From positions 1 through 64,000 of the forward strand of contig NZ_DASUSQ010000083.1 in assembly GCF_036375055.1 (NCBI RefSeq): a DNA stretch of 64,000 nucleotides, in the 5' to 3' direction. The translations under genes were made by a program, and so were the position numbers. The notes beneath the pieces were generated by a model, which saw only the letters and a list, made by a program, of their open reading frames with translations, searched no databases and was not told the DNA's origin. Source of the DNA: Umezawaea sp036375055 (GTDB taxonomy: Bacteria > Actinomycetota > Actinomycetes > Mycobacteriales > Pseudonocardiaceae). Below are positions 38,892-47,794 of the stretch, in pieces. Positions within the stretch are counted from its first letter, which is position 1, and each line of letters begins with the position of its first letter.

Positions 38892-40175
38892 GTGGTCGTT
38901 ACCGGTGGAGTGGCAGGTCAGCTCGCTACCGTCGTCGAAAAGGTCCTCGGAACGCCCCTGCCGATCGGCCTGCGGGCGTGGGACGGGAGCAGCGCGGGCC
39001 CCACGAACGGACCAGTGGCGGTCATCCGGTCCAAGCGGGCGCTGCGCCGCCTGGTGTGGAACCCGGACGAGCTGGGCCTCGCGCGCGCGTACGTCGCGGG
39101 TGAGCTGGACGTCGAGGGCGACCTGACCGACGGCCTGGCGCGGTTCTGGGCGTTGGCCAGGCGGGGAGCGCTGCGCGCGGGCAAGCCGAAGGCCGTCGAC
39201 CTGCTGGGGGCGGCACGGGTGGCGCTGCGCCTCGGCGCGCTCGGACCCCGGCCCGCGGCACCCGGTGAGGAGGCCAGGCTGTCCGGCGCGCGGCACACCC
39301 GCGGCCGCGACCGGGCGGCCATCGCGCACCACTACGACCTGAGCAACGACTTCTACCAGCTCGTGCTCGACCCGAGCATGGCCTACTCCAGCGGCTACTG
39401 GACGTCGGACGGTCCTGAGTACACCGTCGCGGACGCGCAGCGCGACAAGCTCGACCTGGTCTGCCGCAAGCTGGACGTGGGACCCGGCACGCGGCTGCTC
39501 GACGTCGGCTGCGGCTGGGGTTCGATGGTCGTCCACGCGGCCAAGCACTTCGGCGCGTCCACGACCGGCGTCACGATCTCCCGCGCGCAGCACGCGCACA
39601 TCAGGAAGCGCGTGGCCGACGAGGGACTGGAAGACCTCGTGACGGTCAAGCTCCAGGACTACCGGGAGATCGACGACGAGCCGTTCGACGCGATCTCGAC
39701 GATCGAGATGGGTGAGCACGTCGGCGAGGAGAACTACCCCGAGTACGCCGCCACCCTGCACCGGCTGCTCAAGCCCGAGGGCAGGCTGCTGCTCCAGCAG
39801 ATGTCGCGCGGGGCCAACGCACCCGGTGGTGGCGCGTTCATCGAGTCCTACGTGGCCCCCGACATGCACATGCGGCCCGTCAGCGCGACGATCGGCCACC
39901 TGGAGCGGGCGGGCCTGGAGATCCGTGATGTCCACGCCCTGCGCGAGCACTACGTTCGGACCGTCCGGGCCTGGGCCGCGACGCTGGAGGAGCGGTGGGA
40001 CGAGGTCGTCCCGCTGGTCGGCGAGGGCCAGGCGCGGGTGTGGCGGCTCTACCTCGCGGGCGGGGCGCTGACCTTCGAGGAGGGGCGGATGGGCGTGGAC
40101 CAGGTCCTCGCGGTGCGGCCGAGCGCGAACGGCACCAGCGGCATGCCGCGCACCCGTGAGCGGGTGGCGGGGTGA
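38892..40175 (+). CDS. Cyclopropane-fatty-acid-synthase-like methyltransferase
   Basis: A 427-residue SAM-dependent fatty-acyl phospholipid methyltransferase. The N-terminal lipid-binding domain (RALRRLVWNPDELGLARAYV, GELDVEGDL) precedes the catalytic domain with HHYDLSNDFYQLVLDPSMAYS, SAM motif LLDVGCGWGS, GVTISRAQ and the bicarbonate/Glu region EMGEHVG. AGGAGG at 38880-38885 is followed by GTG codons at 38889 and 38892; the latter has better spacing. It could add a cyclopropane or a methyl branch to membrane lipids. It overlaps the DUF1295 gene by 4 bp (GTGA), a coupling also common elsewhere in actinobacteria. Confidence 0.92.
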   Translation: MVVTGGVAGQLATVVEKVLGTPLPIGLRAWDGSSAGPTNGPVAVIRSKRALRRLVWNPDELGLARAYVAGELDVEGDLTDGLARFWALARRGALRAGKPKAVDLLGAARVALRLGALGPRPAAPGEEARLSGARHTRGRDRAAIAHHYDLSNDFYQLVLDPSMAYSSGYWTSDGPEYTVADAQRDKLDLVCRKLDVGPGTRLLDVGCGWGSMVVHAAKHFGASTTGVTISRAQHAHIRKRVADEGLEDLVTVKLQDYREIDDEPFDAISTIEMGEHVGEENYPEYAATLHRLLKPEGRLLLQQMSRGANAPGGGAFIESYVAPDMHMRPVSATIGHLERAGLEIRDVHALREHYVRTVRAWAATLEERWDEVVPLVGEGQARVWRLYLAGGALTFEEGRMGVDQVLAVRPSANGTSGMPRTRERVAG

Positions 40176-40948
40176 ACGCGGGTGGTTTCGGCCTGAACGT
40201 CCTGCTGACCGCGGTCTTCGTGCTGGTGCTCGTGTCGGCGCTGTTCGCCGCCGCGAGGTCGCGCGGCCGGTACGACGTGATCGACGTGTTCTGGGGCGTC
40301 GGCTTCGCGATCATCTCCGTGGTCACGCTGCTGCTCGCCGGTCCGACGCCGCGCGGCCTGCTGGTGGCGCTGCTGACGGTGGTGTGGGGTGTCCGCCTCG
40401 GCTGGCACATCCACGCGCGCAACCGCGGCGGGGACGAGGACCCGCGCTACGTCGCGATCCTCAAGAGGCGCGGCGTGCTCGGCATGTACCGGGTCTACGC
40501 GATCCAGGCCGTCGTCATGGTGCTGGTGTCGCTGCCGGTGCAGGCCGCGTCGTACCTGACCGCCCCGCTCGGGGTGCTCGACCACCTGGCGGTGCTCGTC
40601 TGGGCCGTCGGGTTCGCGTTCGAGTCGGTCGGCGACCGGCAGCTGGCGAGGTTCCGCGCCGATCCGGCCAGCAAGGGCCAGGTCATGGACCGCGGGCTCT
40701 GGCGCTACACCCGGCACCCGAACTACTTCGGCGACGCGGTCGTGTGGTGGGGGCTGTTCCTGTTCGCCGCGCACCACTGGATCGGCCTGCTCACGGTGGT
40801 CGCGCCGATCGCGATGACGTTCACCCTCGCCAAGGGCACCGGCAAGCCCCTGCTGGAGAAGGACATGGCCGCGCGCAGGCCCGGCTACGCGGACTACGTG
40901 GAGCGGACCAGCGGCTTCGTGCCGTGGCCGCCGAAGAAGTCCGCCTAG
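40172..40948 (+). CDS. DUF1295 (steroid 5-alpha-reductase-like) membrane protein
   Basis: A 258-residue integral membrane protein of the DUF1295 / 3-oxo-5-alpha-steroid 4-dehydrogenase-like family. It has about six helices. The cytoplasmic C-terminal signature GLWRYTRHPNYFGDAVVWWG and the final EKDMAARRPGYADYVERTSGFVPW, known NADPH-contact regions of the fold, are intact. GTG 40172 overlaps the upstream stop. Context suggests reduction of a double bond in lipid modified by the neighbouring methyltransferase, but this is inference. Confidence 0.93.
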   Translation: MNAGGFGLNVLLTAVFVLVLVSALFAAARSRGRYDVIDVFWGVGFAIISVVTLLLAGPTPRGLLVALLTVVWGVRLGWHIHARNRGGDEDPRYVAILKRRGVLGMYRVYAIQAVVMVLVSLPVQAASYLTAPLGVLDHLAVLVWAVGFAFESVGDRQLARFRADPASKGQVMDRGLWRYTRHPNYFGDAVVWWGLFLFAAHHWIGLLTVVAPIAMTFTLAKGTGKPLLEKDMAARRPGYADYVERTSGFVPWPPKKSA

Positions 40949-40950
40949 GT

Positions 40951-40970
40951 TCTTACCGGCCTCTCACCGG
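40951..40970 (+). promoter_or_regulatory. OmpR-type direct repeat upstream of the two-component genes
   Basis: TCTTACCGG (40951-40959) and TCTCACCGG (40962-40970) are 9-bp direct repeats with one mismatch, 11 bp apart start to start, ending 23 bp before the response-regulator start. This spacing is typical for dimeric OmpR-family binding, so autoregulation is possible. Confidence 0.45.
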
Positions 40971-40993
40971 GACCGGCCAGACTGCTCGACGTG

Positions 40994-41662
40994 ATGAGCA
41001 CGGTGCTGCTGGCCGACGACGATCGGGCGATCCGCGAGTCCCTGGTGCGGGCGATGGAACTGGAGGGGTACCGGGTGATCCCGGTGCCCAACGGCGTCCA
41101 GGCGCTGAACGAGGTGCGCCGGTCCGGCGTGGACGCCGCGGTGGTCGACGTGATGATGCCCGGCGTCGACGGCCTCGACGTGTGCCGCCTGCTGCGCGCG
41201 GACGGCTACCGCACCCCGATCCTGCTGCTGACGGCCCGGTCCGAGACCTCGGAGCGGGTCGAGGGCCTGGACGCGGGCGCGGACGACTACCTGGTGAAGC
41301 CGTTCGAGCTGGACGAGCTGCTGGCCCGCCTGCGCGCGCTGCTGCGCCGGGTGGAGCCGCCGGACGGGAACAGGGTGCTCCAGGTCTCGGACCTGCGGAT
41401 CGACCCCGCCGCCCGGCGGGTGTGGCGCGGCGGTACCGCGGTCGAGCTGTCCAAGACCGAGTTCGACCTCCTGGAACTGCTGGTGCGCAACGCGGGCATC
41501 GTGCTGGACCACGCCACCATCTACGACCGGATCTGGGGCTACGACTTCGGCGTCGAGTCGAAGAACCTCGCGGTGTACGTGGGGTACCTGAGGCGCAAGG
41601 TGGGCGGGCCGTCGCTGATCCACACCGTGCGCGGTGTCGGCTACACGGTGCGTGGGGCGTGA
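40994..41662 (+). CDS. OmpR-family response regulator
   Basis: A 222-residue regulator. The receiver domain has the acidic triad D8-D10, phosphoacceptor D52 in VVDVMMPG and K102 in YLVKPF. A C-terminal winged helix (about 125-222) shows VELSKTEFDLLELLVRN and HTVRGVGYTVR. It is close in layout to MprA-type regulators. GTG 40991 and ATG 40994 are adjacent; no good RBS is present, so translation may be leaderless. The stop overlaps the kinase start by 4 bp (GTGA). Confidence 0.95.
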   Translation: MSTVLLADDDRAIRESLVRAMELEGYRVIPVPNGVQALNEVRRSGVDAAVVDVMMPGVDGLDVCRLLRADGYRTPILLLTARSETSERVEGLDAGADDYLVKPFELDELLARLRALLRRVEPPDGNRVLQVSDLRIDPAARRVWRGGTAVELSKTEFDLLELLVRNAGIVLDHATIYDRIWGYDFGVESKNLAVYVGYLRRKVGGPSLIHTVRGVGYTVRGA

Positions 41663-42993
41663 ACGCGCGGCGCGGGCTCACGCGGGCGTTCACGGGCATC
41701 TCGGCCGCCGTGGTCCTCGCCGTCTCCGGGGTCGCCTACGCCGTCGGGGAGAGCGCCCTGGAGGGTGACGCCGAGAGGGCGTTCCGCTCGCAGGTCGACG
41801 CCACGGTCGACCGCGTCTCGCGGACCGAGCTGACCCCCAAGGGGTTCATCGAGGACGGCGAGGTCGGGAAGGACGTGATGAGCTCCCGCGACGTCGTCAC
41901 GCAGGTCCTCGCGGGTGACGGCAGGCTCGGCCAGACCGATCCGGAGGCAGGTTCGTTCCCCGTCTACACCGTCGACAAGGAGGTCGCGGCCCTCGACACC
42001 GCGGGGGAGACGGCCGAGCGCGAGTTCACCCCTCGCGGGGGTGAGGAGCTGAGGGTGGTCACGGTGTCGCTCGGGGGCGGTCGGGGCGCCGTCCAGCTCG
42101 CCCGGCCGATCTCCCGGACCGAGGCGATGATCGCCGGGTTCGCCTGGCGCCTGGCGGGCGCCGCGGTGCTGGTGCTGCTGCTCGCCGTCCTGGTCGGGAG
42201 GCTCGTGGCCCGGCGCCTGACCCGTGGCCTGGAGCGGCTGACGAGGGCCGCCGAGGAGGTCGCCGAAGGCGGTCGGCTCGACCTGATGCTCGGGACGGGC
42301 GGCACCGACGAGGTGGCCAGGCTGGGGGCGGCGTTCGACTCGGTGCTGGTGCGGCTCGCGGGCGCCCGCGAGGACCAGCGGCGGCTGGTCCAGGACGCGA
42401 ACCACGAGCTGCGCACGCCGTTGACCAGCCTGCGCACCAACATCGCCGTGCTCAAGAGGGTGGACGAGCTGCCGTCGGAGTCGCGCGGGCAGCTCATCGA
42501 CGACTTGGACGGCGAGGCGCGGGAGCTGTCGCACCTCGTGGCGGAGCTGATCGAGTTCTCGGCGGAGCGGCGGGTGGACGAGGCGTTCGACGCGGTCGAC
42601 CTGCCCGGTCTCGCCGAGCGGGTGGCGGGCCGGGCCCGGCGGCGCAGCGGGCGCGAGGTGCTGGTGGACGCCGAGGGCGTGGTCACGGGCCGCGTGCGGG
42701 GCCTGGAACGGGCGGTGACCAACCTGGTCGACAACGCGATCAAGTTCTCCGAGGGACCGGTCGAGATCGTGCTCCGGCCGAACGGCTTCCGCGTGCTCGA
42801 CCGGGGACCCGGTGTCGCGCCGGAGGACCGGGCCCGGATCTTCGACCGGTTCCACCGCGCCACCTCTGCCCGCTCGCTGCCCGGTTCGGGGCTCGGGCTG
42901 GCGATCGTCCACGAGGTCGCCACCACCCACGGCGGCGCGGTGTTCGCCCGCCCGAGGTCCGGTGGCGGAGCGGAGATCGGGTTCACGCTGTGA
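41659..42993 (+). CDS. Membrane sensor histidine kinase
   Basis: A 444-residue kinase. Helix 1 (about 8-28) and helix 2 (about 162-185) enclose an extracytoplasmic sensor of about 130 residues. A HAMP domain follows (LVARRLTRGLERLTRAAEEV). The HisKA phosphoacceptor is H249 in DANHELRTPLTSL, and the ATPase has N box NLVDNAIKFS, G1 DRGPGV and G2 GSGLGLAIV. The layout is that of MprB. The sensor part matches nothing I can name. It is translationally coupled to the response regulator. Confidence 0.95.
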   Translation: MNARRGLTRAFTGISAAVVLAVSGVAYAVGESALEGDAERAFRSQVDATVDRVSRTELTPKGFIEDGEVGKDVMSSRDVVTQVLAGDGRLGQTDPEAGSFPVYTVDKEVAALDTAGETAEREFTPRGGEELRVVTVSLGGGRGAVQLARPISRTEAMIAGFAWRLAGAAVLVLLLAVLVGRLVARRLTRGLERLTRAAEEVAEGGRLDLMLGTGGTDEVARLGAAFDSVLVRLAGAREDQRRLVQDANHELRTPLTSLRTNIAVLKRVDELPSESRGQLIDDLDGEARELSHLVAELIEFSAERRVDEAFDAVDLPGLAERVAGRARRRSGREVLVDAEGVVTGRVRGLERAVTNLVDNAIKFSEGPVEIVLRPNGFRVLDRGPGVAPEDRARIFDRFHRATSARSLPGSGLGLAIVHEVATTHGGAVFARPRSGGGAEIGFTL

Positions 42994-43043
42994 CCCCGTC
43001 CCACTGCCGGGACCAGCGCGGATCGCGGTACTAGGGTGGCCGG

Positions 43044-45113
43044 GTGGGCAACGAAACCTCCTTCCCGCGCCAACACGCGCGCACCCAGCGGTTCACCCTC
43101 GGCGCACCGAGGACCTTCACCGTCGCACCCGACGGTTCACACGTGTACTTCCTGCGCGTCGCGACGGCCACGAGCCGCGCGAACGGGCTGTGGGCGCTGG
43201 ACACGGCCACCGGCGTCGAGACGCTCGTCGCCGATCCGGCGGCGCTGCTGACCGACCCCGAGGACCTCTCGCCGCAGGAGCGCGCGCGGCGCGAGCGCAG
43301 CCGGGAGTCCGGCGCGGGCGTCGTCGGGTACGCGGTCGACGCGGACGCCCGCCAGGCGGTGTTCGCCCTGTCCGGCAGGCTGTTCCTGGCCGACCTGACG
43401 ACGAACGCGGTGCGGGAGCTGCCCGCGGCGGGCTCGGTGGTCGACCCGAGGCTGGACCCGACCGGCACGCGCGTCGCGTACGCGGCGGACGGCGACCTGC
43501 ACGTCGTCGACCTGGCGAGCGGTGAGGACGCCGTGCTCGGCCACGACGACGACCCCGAGGTCACCTGGGGCCTGGCGGAGTTCATCGCGGCGGAGGAGAT
43601 GAGCCGGTTCCGCGGGTACTGGTTCGCGCCGGACGGCACGGCCGTGCTCGCCGCGCGGGTGGACAACACGCCGGTCGCGCGCTGGTACATCGCCGACCCG
43701 GCCAACCCGGCGACGCGGGCGACCGAGATCGCCTACCCGGCGGCGGGCACGCCGAACGCGCTCGTGAGCCTGTCCGTGCTGGGCCTGGACGGCTCGGCCG
43801 TCGCCGTCGAGTGGGACCGCGACGCCTACCCGTACCTGGCCTCGGCGCACTGGTCCTCGGGCGGCGCCCCGCTGCTGCTGGTGCAGACCAGGGACCAGCG
43901 GACCGCGCTGGTGCTGGCCGTGGACACCGCGACCGGCGCCACCGAGGTCGTGCACACCGACACCGACCCGACCTGGGTGGAGATCATGCCGGGCGTGCCG
44001 GTGTGGACGCCGGACGGCAGGCTCGTGCGGATCGCCGTGCGCGACGGGGCGAACCGGCTCGTGGTCGGCGACGACGAGTGGACGCCGGACGGCTTCCAGG
44101 TGCGCGCGGTGCTCGACGTGACGGCCGACGACGTGCTGGTGACCGCCTCCGAGGCCGACCCGACCCAGGTCCCCGTCTACCGGGTCACCGCGGGCGCGGT
44201 GGAGCGGCTGTCCACTGAGGACGGTGTGCACCACGCGGTGCGCGGCGGTGACGTCCTGCTGCTCTCGTCGGCGGGGCTCGGCTGGTCCGGTTCCAGGGTG
44301 ACCGTGTCGACCGGGCAGGAGATCGCGTCGTTCGCCGAGACCCCCGTGCTGACGCCGGAGGTGCGGCTGCTGACCGCGGGGGAGCGGGACCTGCGCGTGG
44401 CTCTGCTGTTCCCGACCGGCCACGTGCCCGGCTCGGCGAAGCTGCCGGTGCTGCTCGACCCGTACGGCGGCCCGCACGCGCAGCGCGTGCTGTCGGCGCG
44501 CAACGCCTACCTGGCCTCGCAGTGGTTGGCGGACCAGGGTTTCGCGGTGCTCGTCGCCGACGGGCGCGGCACGCCCGGCCGCGGACCGGTGTGGGAGCGG
44601 GAGATCGCGTTCGACTTCGCGGGCTCGACGCTGGAGGACCAGGTCGACGCGCTCCAGGCCGTGGCGGCGCGGTTCGACGACCTCGACCTGTCCCGCGTGG
44701 CCATCCGGGGCTGGTCCTACGGCGGGTACCTGTCGGCGCTGGCCGTGCTGCGCAGGCCTGACGTGTTCCACGCGGGCATCGCCGGGGCGCCGGTCACCGA
44801 CTGGGCGCTCTACGACACGCACTACACCGAGCGCTACCTGGGGACCCCGCAGGAGCGGCCCGAGGTGTACGAGGCGAACTCGCTGATCGCCGACGCGGCG
44901 AAGCTGGAACGCCCGCTGATGATCATCCACGGGCTGGCCGACGACAACGTGGTGGCGGCGCACACGCTGCGGCTCTCGTCCGCGCTGGTCGCGGCGGGCA
45001 GGCCGCACACCGTGCTGCCGCTGAGCGGCGTCACGCACATGACGCCGCAGGAGCAGGTGGCGGAGAACCTGCTGCTGCTCCAGGTGGAATTCCTGCGCAG
45101 GTCGCTGGGCTGA
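43044..45113 (+). CDS. S9 prolyl oligopeptidase / dipeptidyl peptidase IV-like
   Basis: A 689-residue serine peptidase without a signal peptide. The N-terminal beta-propeller (about 25-430) contains the DPP-IV-type double-Glu helix FIAAEEMSRFRGYWF, which binds the substrate N terminus. The C-terminal alpha/beta hydrolase has Ser558 in GWSYGGY, Asp633 in HGLADDNV and His665 in GVTHM. It should release N-terminal dipeptides, preferably X-Pro. GTG 43044 has AGGGTGG upstream. It is probably monocistronic, ended by a hairpin. Confidence 0.95.
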   Translation: MGNETSFPRQHARTQRFTLGAPRTFTVAPDGSHVYFLRVATATSRANGLWALDTATGVETLVADPAALLTDPEDLSPQERARRERSRESGAGVVGYAVDADARQAVFALSGRLFLADLTTNAVRELPAAGSVVDPRLDPTGTRVAYAADGDLHVVDLASGEDAVLGHDDDPEVTWGLAEFIAAEEMSRFRGYWFAPDGTAVLAARVDNTPVARWYIADPANPATRATEIAYPAAGTPNALVSLSVLGLDGSAVAVEWDRDAYPYLASAHWSSGGAPLLLVQTRDQRTALVLAVDTATGATEVVHTDTDPTWVEIMPGVPVWTPDGRLVRIAVRDGANRLVVGDDEWTPDGFQVRAVLDVTADDVLVTASEADPTQVPVYRVTAGAVERLSTEDGVHHAVRGGDVLLLSSAGLGWSGSRVTVSTGQEIASFAETPVLTPEVRLLTAGERDLRVALLFPTGHVPGSAKLPVLLDPYGGPHAQRVLSARNAYLASQWLADQGFAVLVADGRGTPGRGPVWEREIAFDFAGSTLEDQVDALQAVAARFDDLDLSRVAIRGWSYGGYLSALAVLRRPDVFHAGIAGAPVTDWALYDTHYTERYLGTPQERPEVYEANSLIADAAKLERPLMIIHGLADDNVVAAHTLRLSSALVAAGRPHTVLPLSGVTHMTPQEQVAENLLLLQVEFLRRSLG

Positions 45114-45118
45114 GCCGA

Positions 45119-45145
45119 GGGGGGAGCCGGGAACCGGCTCCCCCC
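45119..45145. terminator. Bidirectional terminator, peptidase / polyamine operon
   Basis: GGGGGGAGCCGG and its complement form a perfect 12-bp stem with a GAA loop, between convergent genes 5 and 7 bp away. Confidence 0.85.
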
Positions 45146-45152
45146 AACGGTT

Positions 45153-46028
45153 CTACGCCAGGGACTGGCGAACGGTGAACGGCGGGATCGAGCCGGACAG
45201 CAGCGCCAGGTCGTCGATCGTCTCCGGCTGGTAGCCGGAGGTCGCCAGCCGCTCGGTCATCAGCGCGGTCGGGTCCTCGACCACGTCCGCGCGGCCGAAC
45301 AGGTACGCCCACTCGTGCTCGTCCGAGCCGTAGTAGACGATCGTGTCGAACACGTCGTTGAACCGCTGGAACGAGCGGATCAGCGTCGTGTTGCGCCACA
45401 TGGTCTGGCAGCCAGCCTGCGTCACCACGACACCGCCGGGCGTGAGCAGCGCCTTGCACATGCGCAGGAACTCCTCGCCGTACAGGCGGTTGTGCTGCGC
45501 CTCCTCCTCGCGCTCGTCGGGGAGGTCGACCAGCACGATGTCGTACCTCGCCCCGTTGTCCGCTTCGGCGGCGCCGCGGATGTACTCCCACCCGTCGGTG
45601 TACCTCACCCGCACCGGCCCGGTGCCCGCCTCGGCCTCGGCCAGCTCCGACGGCGTGTAGCCGTACGGCAGGTGCTCGGCGCACAGCTTCACGGCCTGGG
45701 AGTCGATGTCGACGTGGTCCACGACGGTCGCGCCCGCCCGCACCGCCATCTGGCACACGACGCCCTCGCTGGACCCGATGACCAGCACGCGCTCGACCCG
45801 GTCCGCGAGCAGCAGCGCCGGGACCATCAGCGCCTCGTGGTAGGTGAGCTGGCTGAACTCGGTGCTCTGGCGGTCGTCGTCGCAGAACAGGGACCGGCCC
45901 TGCGCCGTGTCGGCGATCACCAGGTGCTGGAACTCGGTCTTGGTGTCCACCACGACGTCCTTGACGTCCCAGAGGCGGGTGAGGCCGTCACCCAGCGGTT
46001 CCCGAATGGAGTTGTCGATCGTGGTCAC
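45153..46028 (-). CDS. speE: Spermidine synthase-like aminopropyltransferase, divergent
   Basis: A 291-residue polyamine synthase fold. Blocks recognisable: the Gln/Tyr region TEFQHLVIADT, SLFCDDDRQSTE, YHEALMVPALL and VLVDLPDERE (aligned with the catalytic Asp loop). The SAM-binding motif, normally GGGDG or GGGEG, reads VIGSSEGVV, and the usual LYxxxF helix is preceded by an unusually acidic EREEEAQHN. It would transfer aminopropyl from decarboxylated SAM, but acceptor and activity are uncertain. ATG 46028 overlaps the speD stop by 4 bp. It is the last gene of the operon. Confidence 0.85.
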   Translation of the reverse strand: MTTIDNSIREPLGDGLTRLWDVKDVVVDTKTEFQHLVIADTAQGRSLFCDDDRQSTEFSQLTYHEALMVPALLLADRVERVLVIGSSEGVVCQMAVRAGATVVDHVDIDSQAVKLCAEHLPYGYTPSELAEAEAGTGPVRVRYTDGWEYIRGAAEADNGARYDIVLVDLPDEREEEAQHNRLYGEEFLRMCKALLTPGGVVVTQAGCQTMWRNTTLIRSFQRFNDVFDTIVYYGSDEHEWAYLFGRADVVEDPTALMTERLATSGYQPETIDDLALLSGSIPPFTVRQSLA

Positions 46029-46435
46029 GCGTTTTCCTCACCAACGAGAGCCGGGACGCGGTTGCCCCGGCTGATCATGTCCGTCCGTGTCGACGCGGCG
46101 CCCAGCGCCTCGGCGAGCAACTGCACCGCAAGCGCGGGTTTCGCCCTCGTGCCGCAGGTGAACACGTCCACGAACACCGATCCGACCTCCGGATAGGTGT
46201 GGATGGACGCGTGCGACTCCGAAAGCAGGGCCAGCACGGTGACCCCCTGCGGGTCGAACTGCTTGGAGATCACCTCCAGCACCGTGGCATTCGCCTGGGT
46301 GAGAGCTTCACCGAGCGCATGCCGCAGGAACTTCTCGTCGTCGAGGATCTCGGGGCTCACGCCCTCCAACTCGGCGAGCACGTGCTGTCCTGCGAACAAG
46401 CCGACCGGCTCCGTCTCGCACGGAACTTCGGACAT
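46025..46435 (-). CDS. speD: S-adenosylmethionine decarboxylase proenzyme
   Basis: A 136-residue bacterial class 1 SpeD. The self-cleavage site is E73-S74 in LSESHASIHTYPE, giving a pyruvoyl group on the alpha chain. VFTCGTRAKP contains the conserved catalytic Cys. The N-terminal HVLAELEGVSPEILDD is somewhat longer than in Bacillus. ATG 46435 has GGAG about 7 bp upstream; the TTG at 46438 is less likely. It supplies the aminopropyl donor for the coupled SpeE-like protein. Confidence 0.95.
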   Translation of the reverse strand: MSEVPCETEPVGLFAGQHVLAELEGVSPEILDDEKFLRHALGEALTQANATVLEVISKQFDPQGVTVLALLSESHASIHTYPEVGSVFVDVFTCGTRAKPALAVQLLAEALGAASTRTDMISRGNRVPALVGEENA

Positions 46436-46489
46436 CAATCACTCCAAACATCTTCAGCGGGACCGAACTGGTGGACATCCGGGGCGTGC

Positions 46490-47695
46490 TCATCGCACGC
46501 AGTACGTGGCCAGCGGGCCGAAACCGTTGAAGGCCACCGAGGAGTAGCTCGACGTGTAGGCGCCCGCGCCGAGCAGGTCGACGTGGTCACCCGCCCGCAG
46601 GTCGAGCGGCAGGTCGTAGCGGACGCGCTGGTAGAGCACGTCGTCGGCGTCGCAGGTCGGTCCGGCGAGCACGACCGGGCCGCACTGCCCGTCGTCCTTG
46701 CTGGTGCGCAGCGGGTAGGCGATGGCTTCGCCCTCGGTCTCCGCCAAACCACCGTAGCGGCCGACGTCGAGGTAGACCCACCGCCGTTCGTCGGAGTACG
46801 ACTTCCGCGACACCAGAACGACTTCCGAGCGGATCACGCCGGACTCGGCGACGACCGCGCGGCCGGGCTCGATCATCACGGTCGGCCGGTGCTCGCCGAA
46901 GTGCTCGGCGATCGAGGCGGTGATGGCCTCGGCGAAGTCCGCCAGCGGCGGCGGTTCCTCCAGGTACGCCGACGGCAGGCCGCCGCCGAGGTTGACCGTG
47001 GACAGCTCCAGGCCCTCGGCCCGCAGCTTCGCGGTGATCGCGCCCGCGTCGGCGATGGCGGCGTCCCAGCCGTGCGGGTCCAGCTGCTGGGACCCGGCGT
47101 GGAAGGCGACACCCAGTGCCCGCAGCCCGAGCCGGTCGGCCAGCCGCAGCAGGTCCGTCGCCATCTCCGGGTCGCAGCCGAACTTCTTGCCGAACGGGTA
47201 GGTGGACCTGTTGGCCTTGACGAAGATCCGCAGCAGCACGCCCGAACCGGGCGCGTGCTCGGCGATGGCCCGCACGTCCTGCTCGCTGTCCGACACGAAC
47301 AGCCGCACACCCCGCCCGAAGGCGTAGGCGACGTCGGCGGCCTTCTTGATCGGGTTGCTGTAGGAGATCCGCTCGGCGGGAGCGCCCTGCGCGAGGCACA
47401 GGTCGATCTCCGCCGGGCTGGCCACGTCGAACGAGCTGCCCTCCGCGGCCAGCAGGCCGACCACCTCGGGCTCCGGGTTCGCCTTCACGGCGTAGAAGAC
47501 GCCGACACCGGGGAGCGCGGCCGAGATCGCGGTGTAGCGCTCCCGCACGGTCTCCAGGTCGACGACCAAACAGGGGGTGGCGGGTCGCTCATGATCCAGA
47601 AAACGGCGGATGCGAGCTTGTGCCTCCTCACGCCCGGTTCCAACGGGACGTGGCATCAGCGGATCGACCGCTGGTGTGGCAACGCTCTCAGTCAT
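46490..47695 (-). CDS. Ornithine-type PLP decarboxylase (fold III)
   Basis: A 401-residue alanine-racemase-fold decarboxylase of the eukaryotic-type ODC / lysine-ornithine group. The Lys of the Schiff base lies in FYAVKANPEP, the PLP-phosphate glycine loop in VNLGGGLPS, EPGR follows and the second-subunit catalytic Cys lies in GPTCDADDVLY. ATG 47695 has GGGAG upstream. It heads the polyamine operon (54 bp before speD) and should make putrescine (or cadaverine). Short length compared with DAP decarboxylase and the operon favour ornithine as substrate. Confidence 0.92.
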   Translation of the reverse strand: MTESVATPAVDPLMPRPVGTGREEAQARIRRFLDHERPATPCLVVDLETVRERYTAISAALPGVGVFYAVKANPEPEVVGLLAAEGSSFDVASPAEIDLCLAQGAPAERISYSNPIKKAADVAYAFGRGVRLFVSDSEQDVRAIAEHAPGSGVLLRIFVKANRSTYPFGKKFGCDPEMATDLLRLADRLGLRALGVAFHAGSQQLDPHGWDAAIADAGAITAKLRAEGLELSTVNLGGGLPSAYLEEPPPLADFAEAITASIAEHFGEHRPTVMIEPGRAVVAESGVIRSEVVLVSRKSYSDERRWVYLDVGRYGGLAETEGEAIAYPLRTSKDDGQCGPVVLAGPTCDADDVLYQRVRYDLPLDLRAGDHVDLLGAGAYTSSYSSVAFNGFGPLATYCVR

Positions 47696-47794
47696 TCCGC
47701 CAGGGATCTCCCATCACACCGTGTTCGGGCACGGCCGTCCACTCTAGGTGGTGTCGGCGGAAAACGGGGTACCGGATCTGCCCAATGTGATCGA

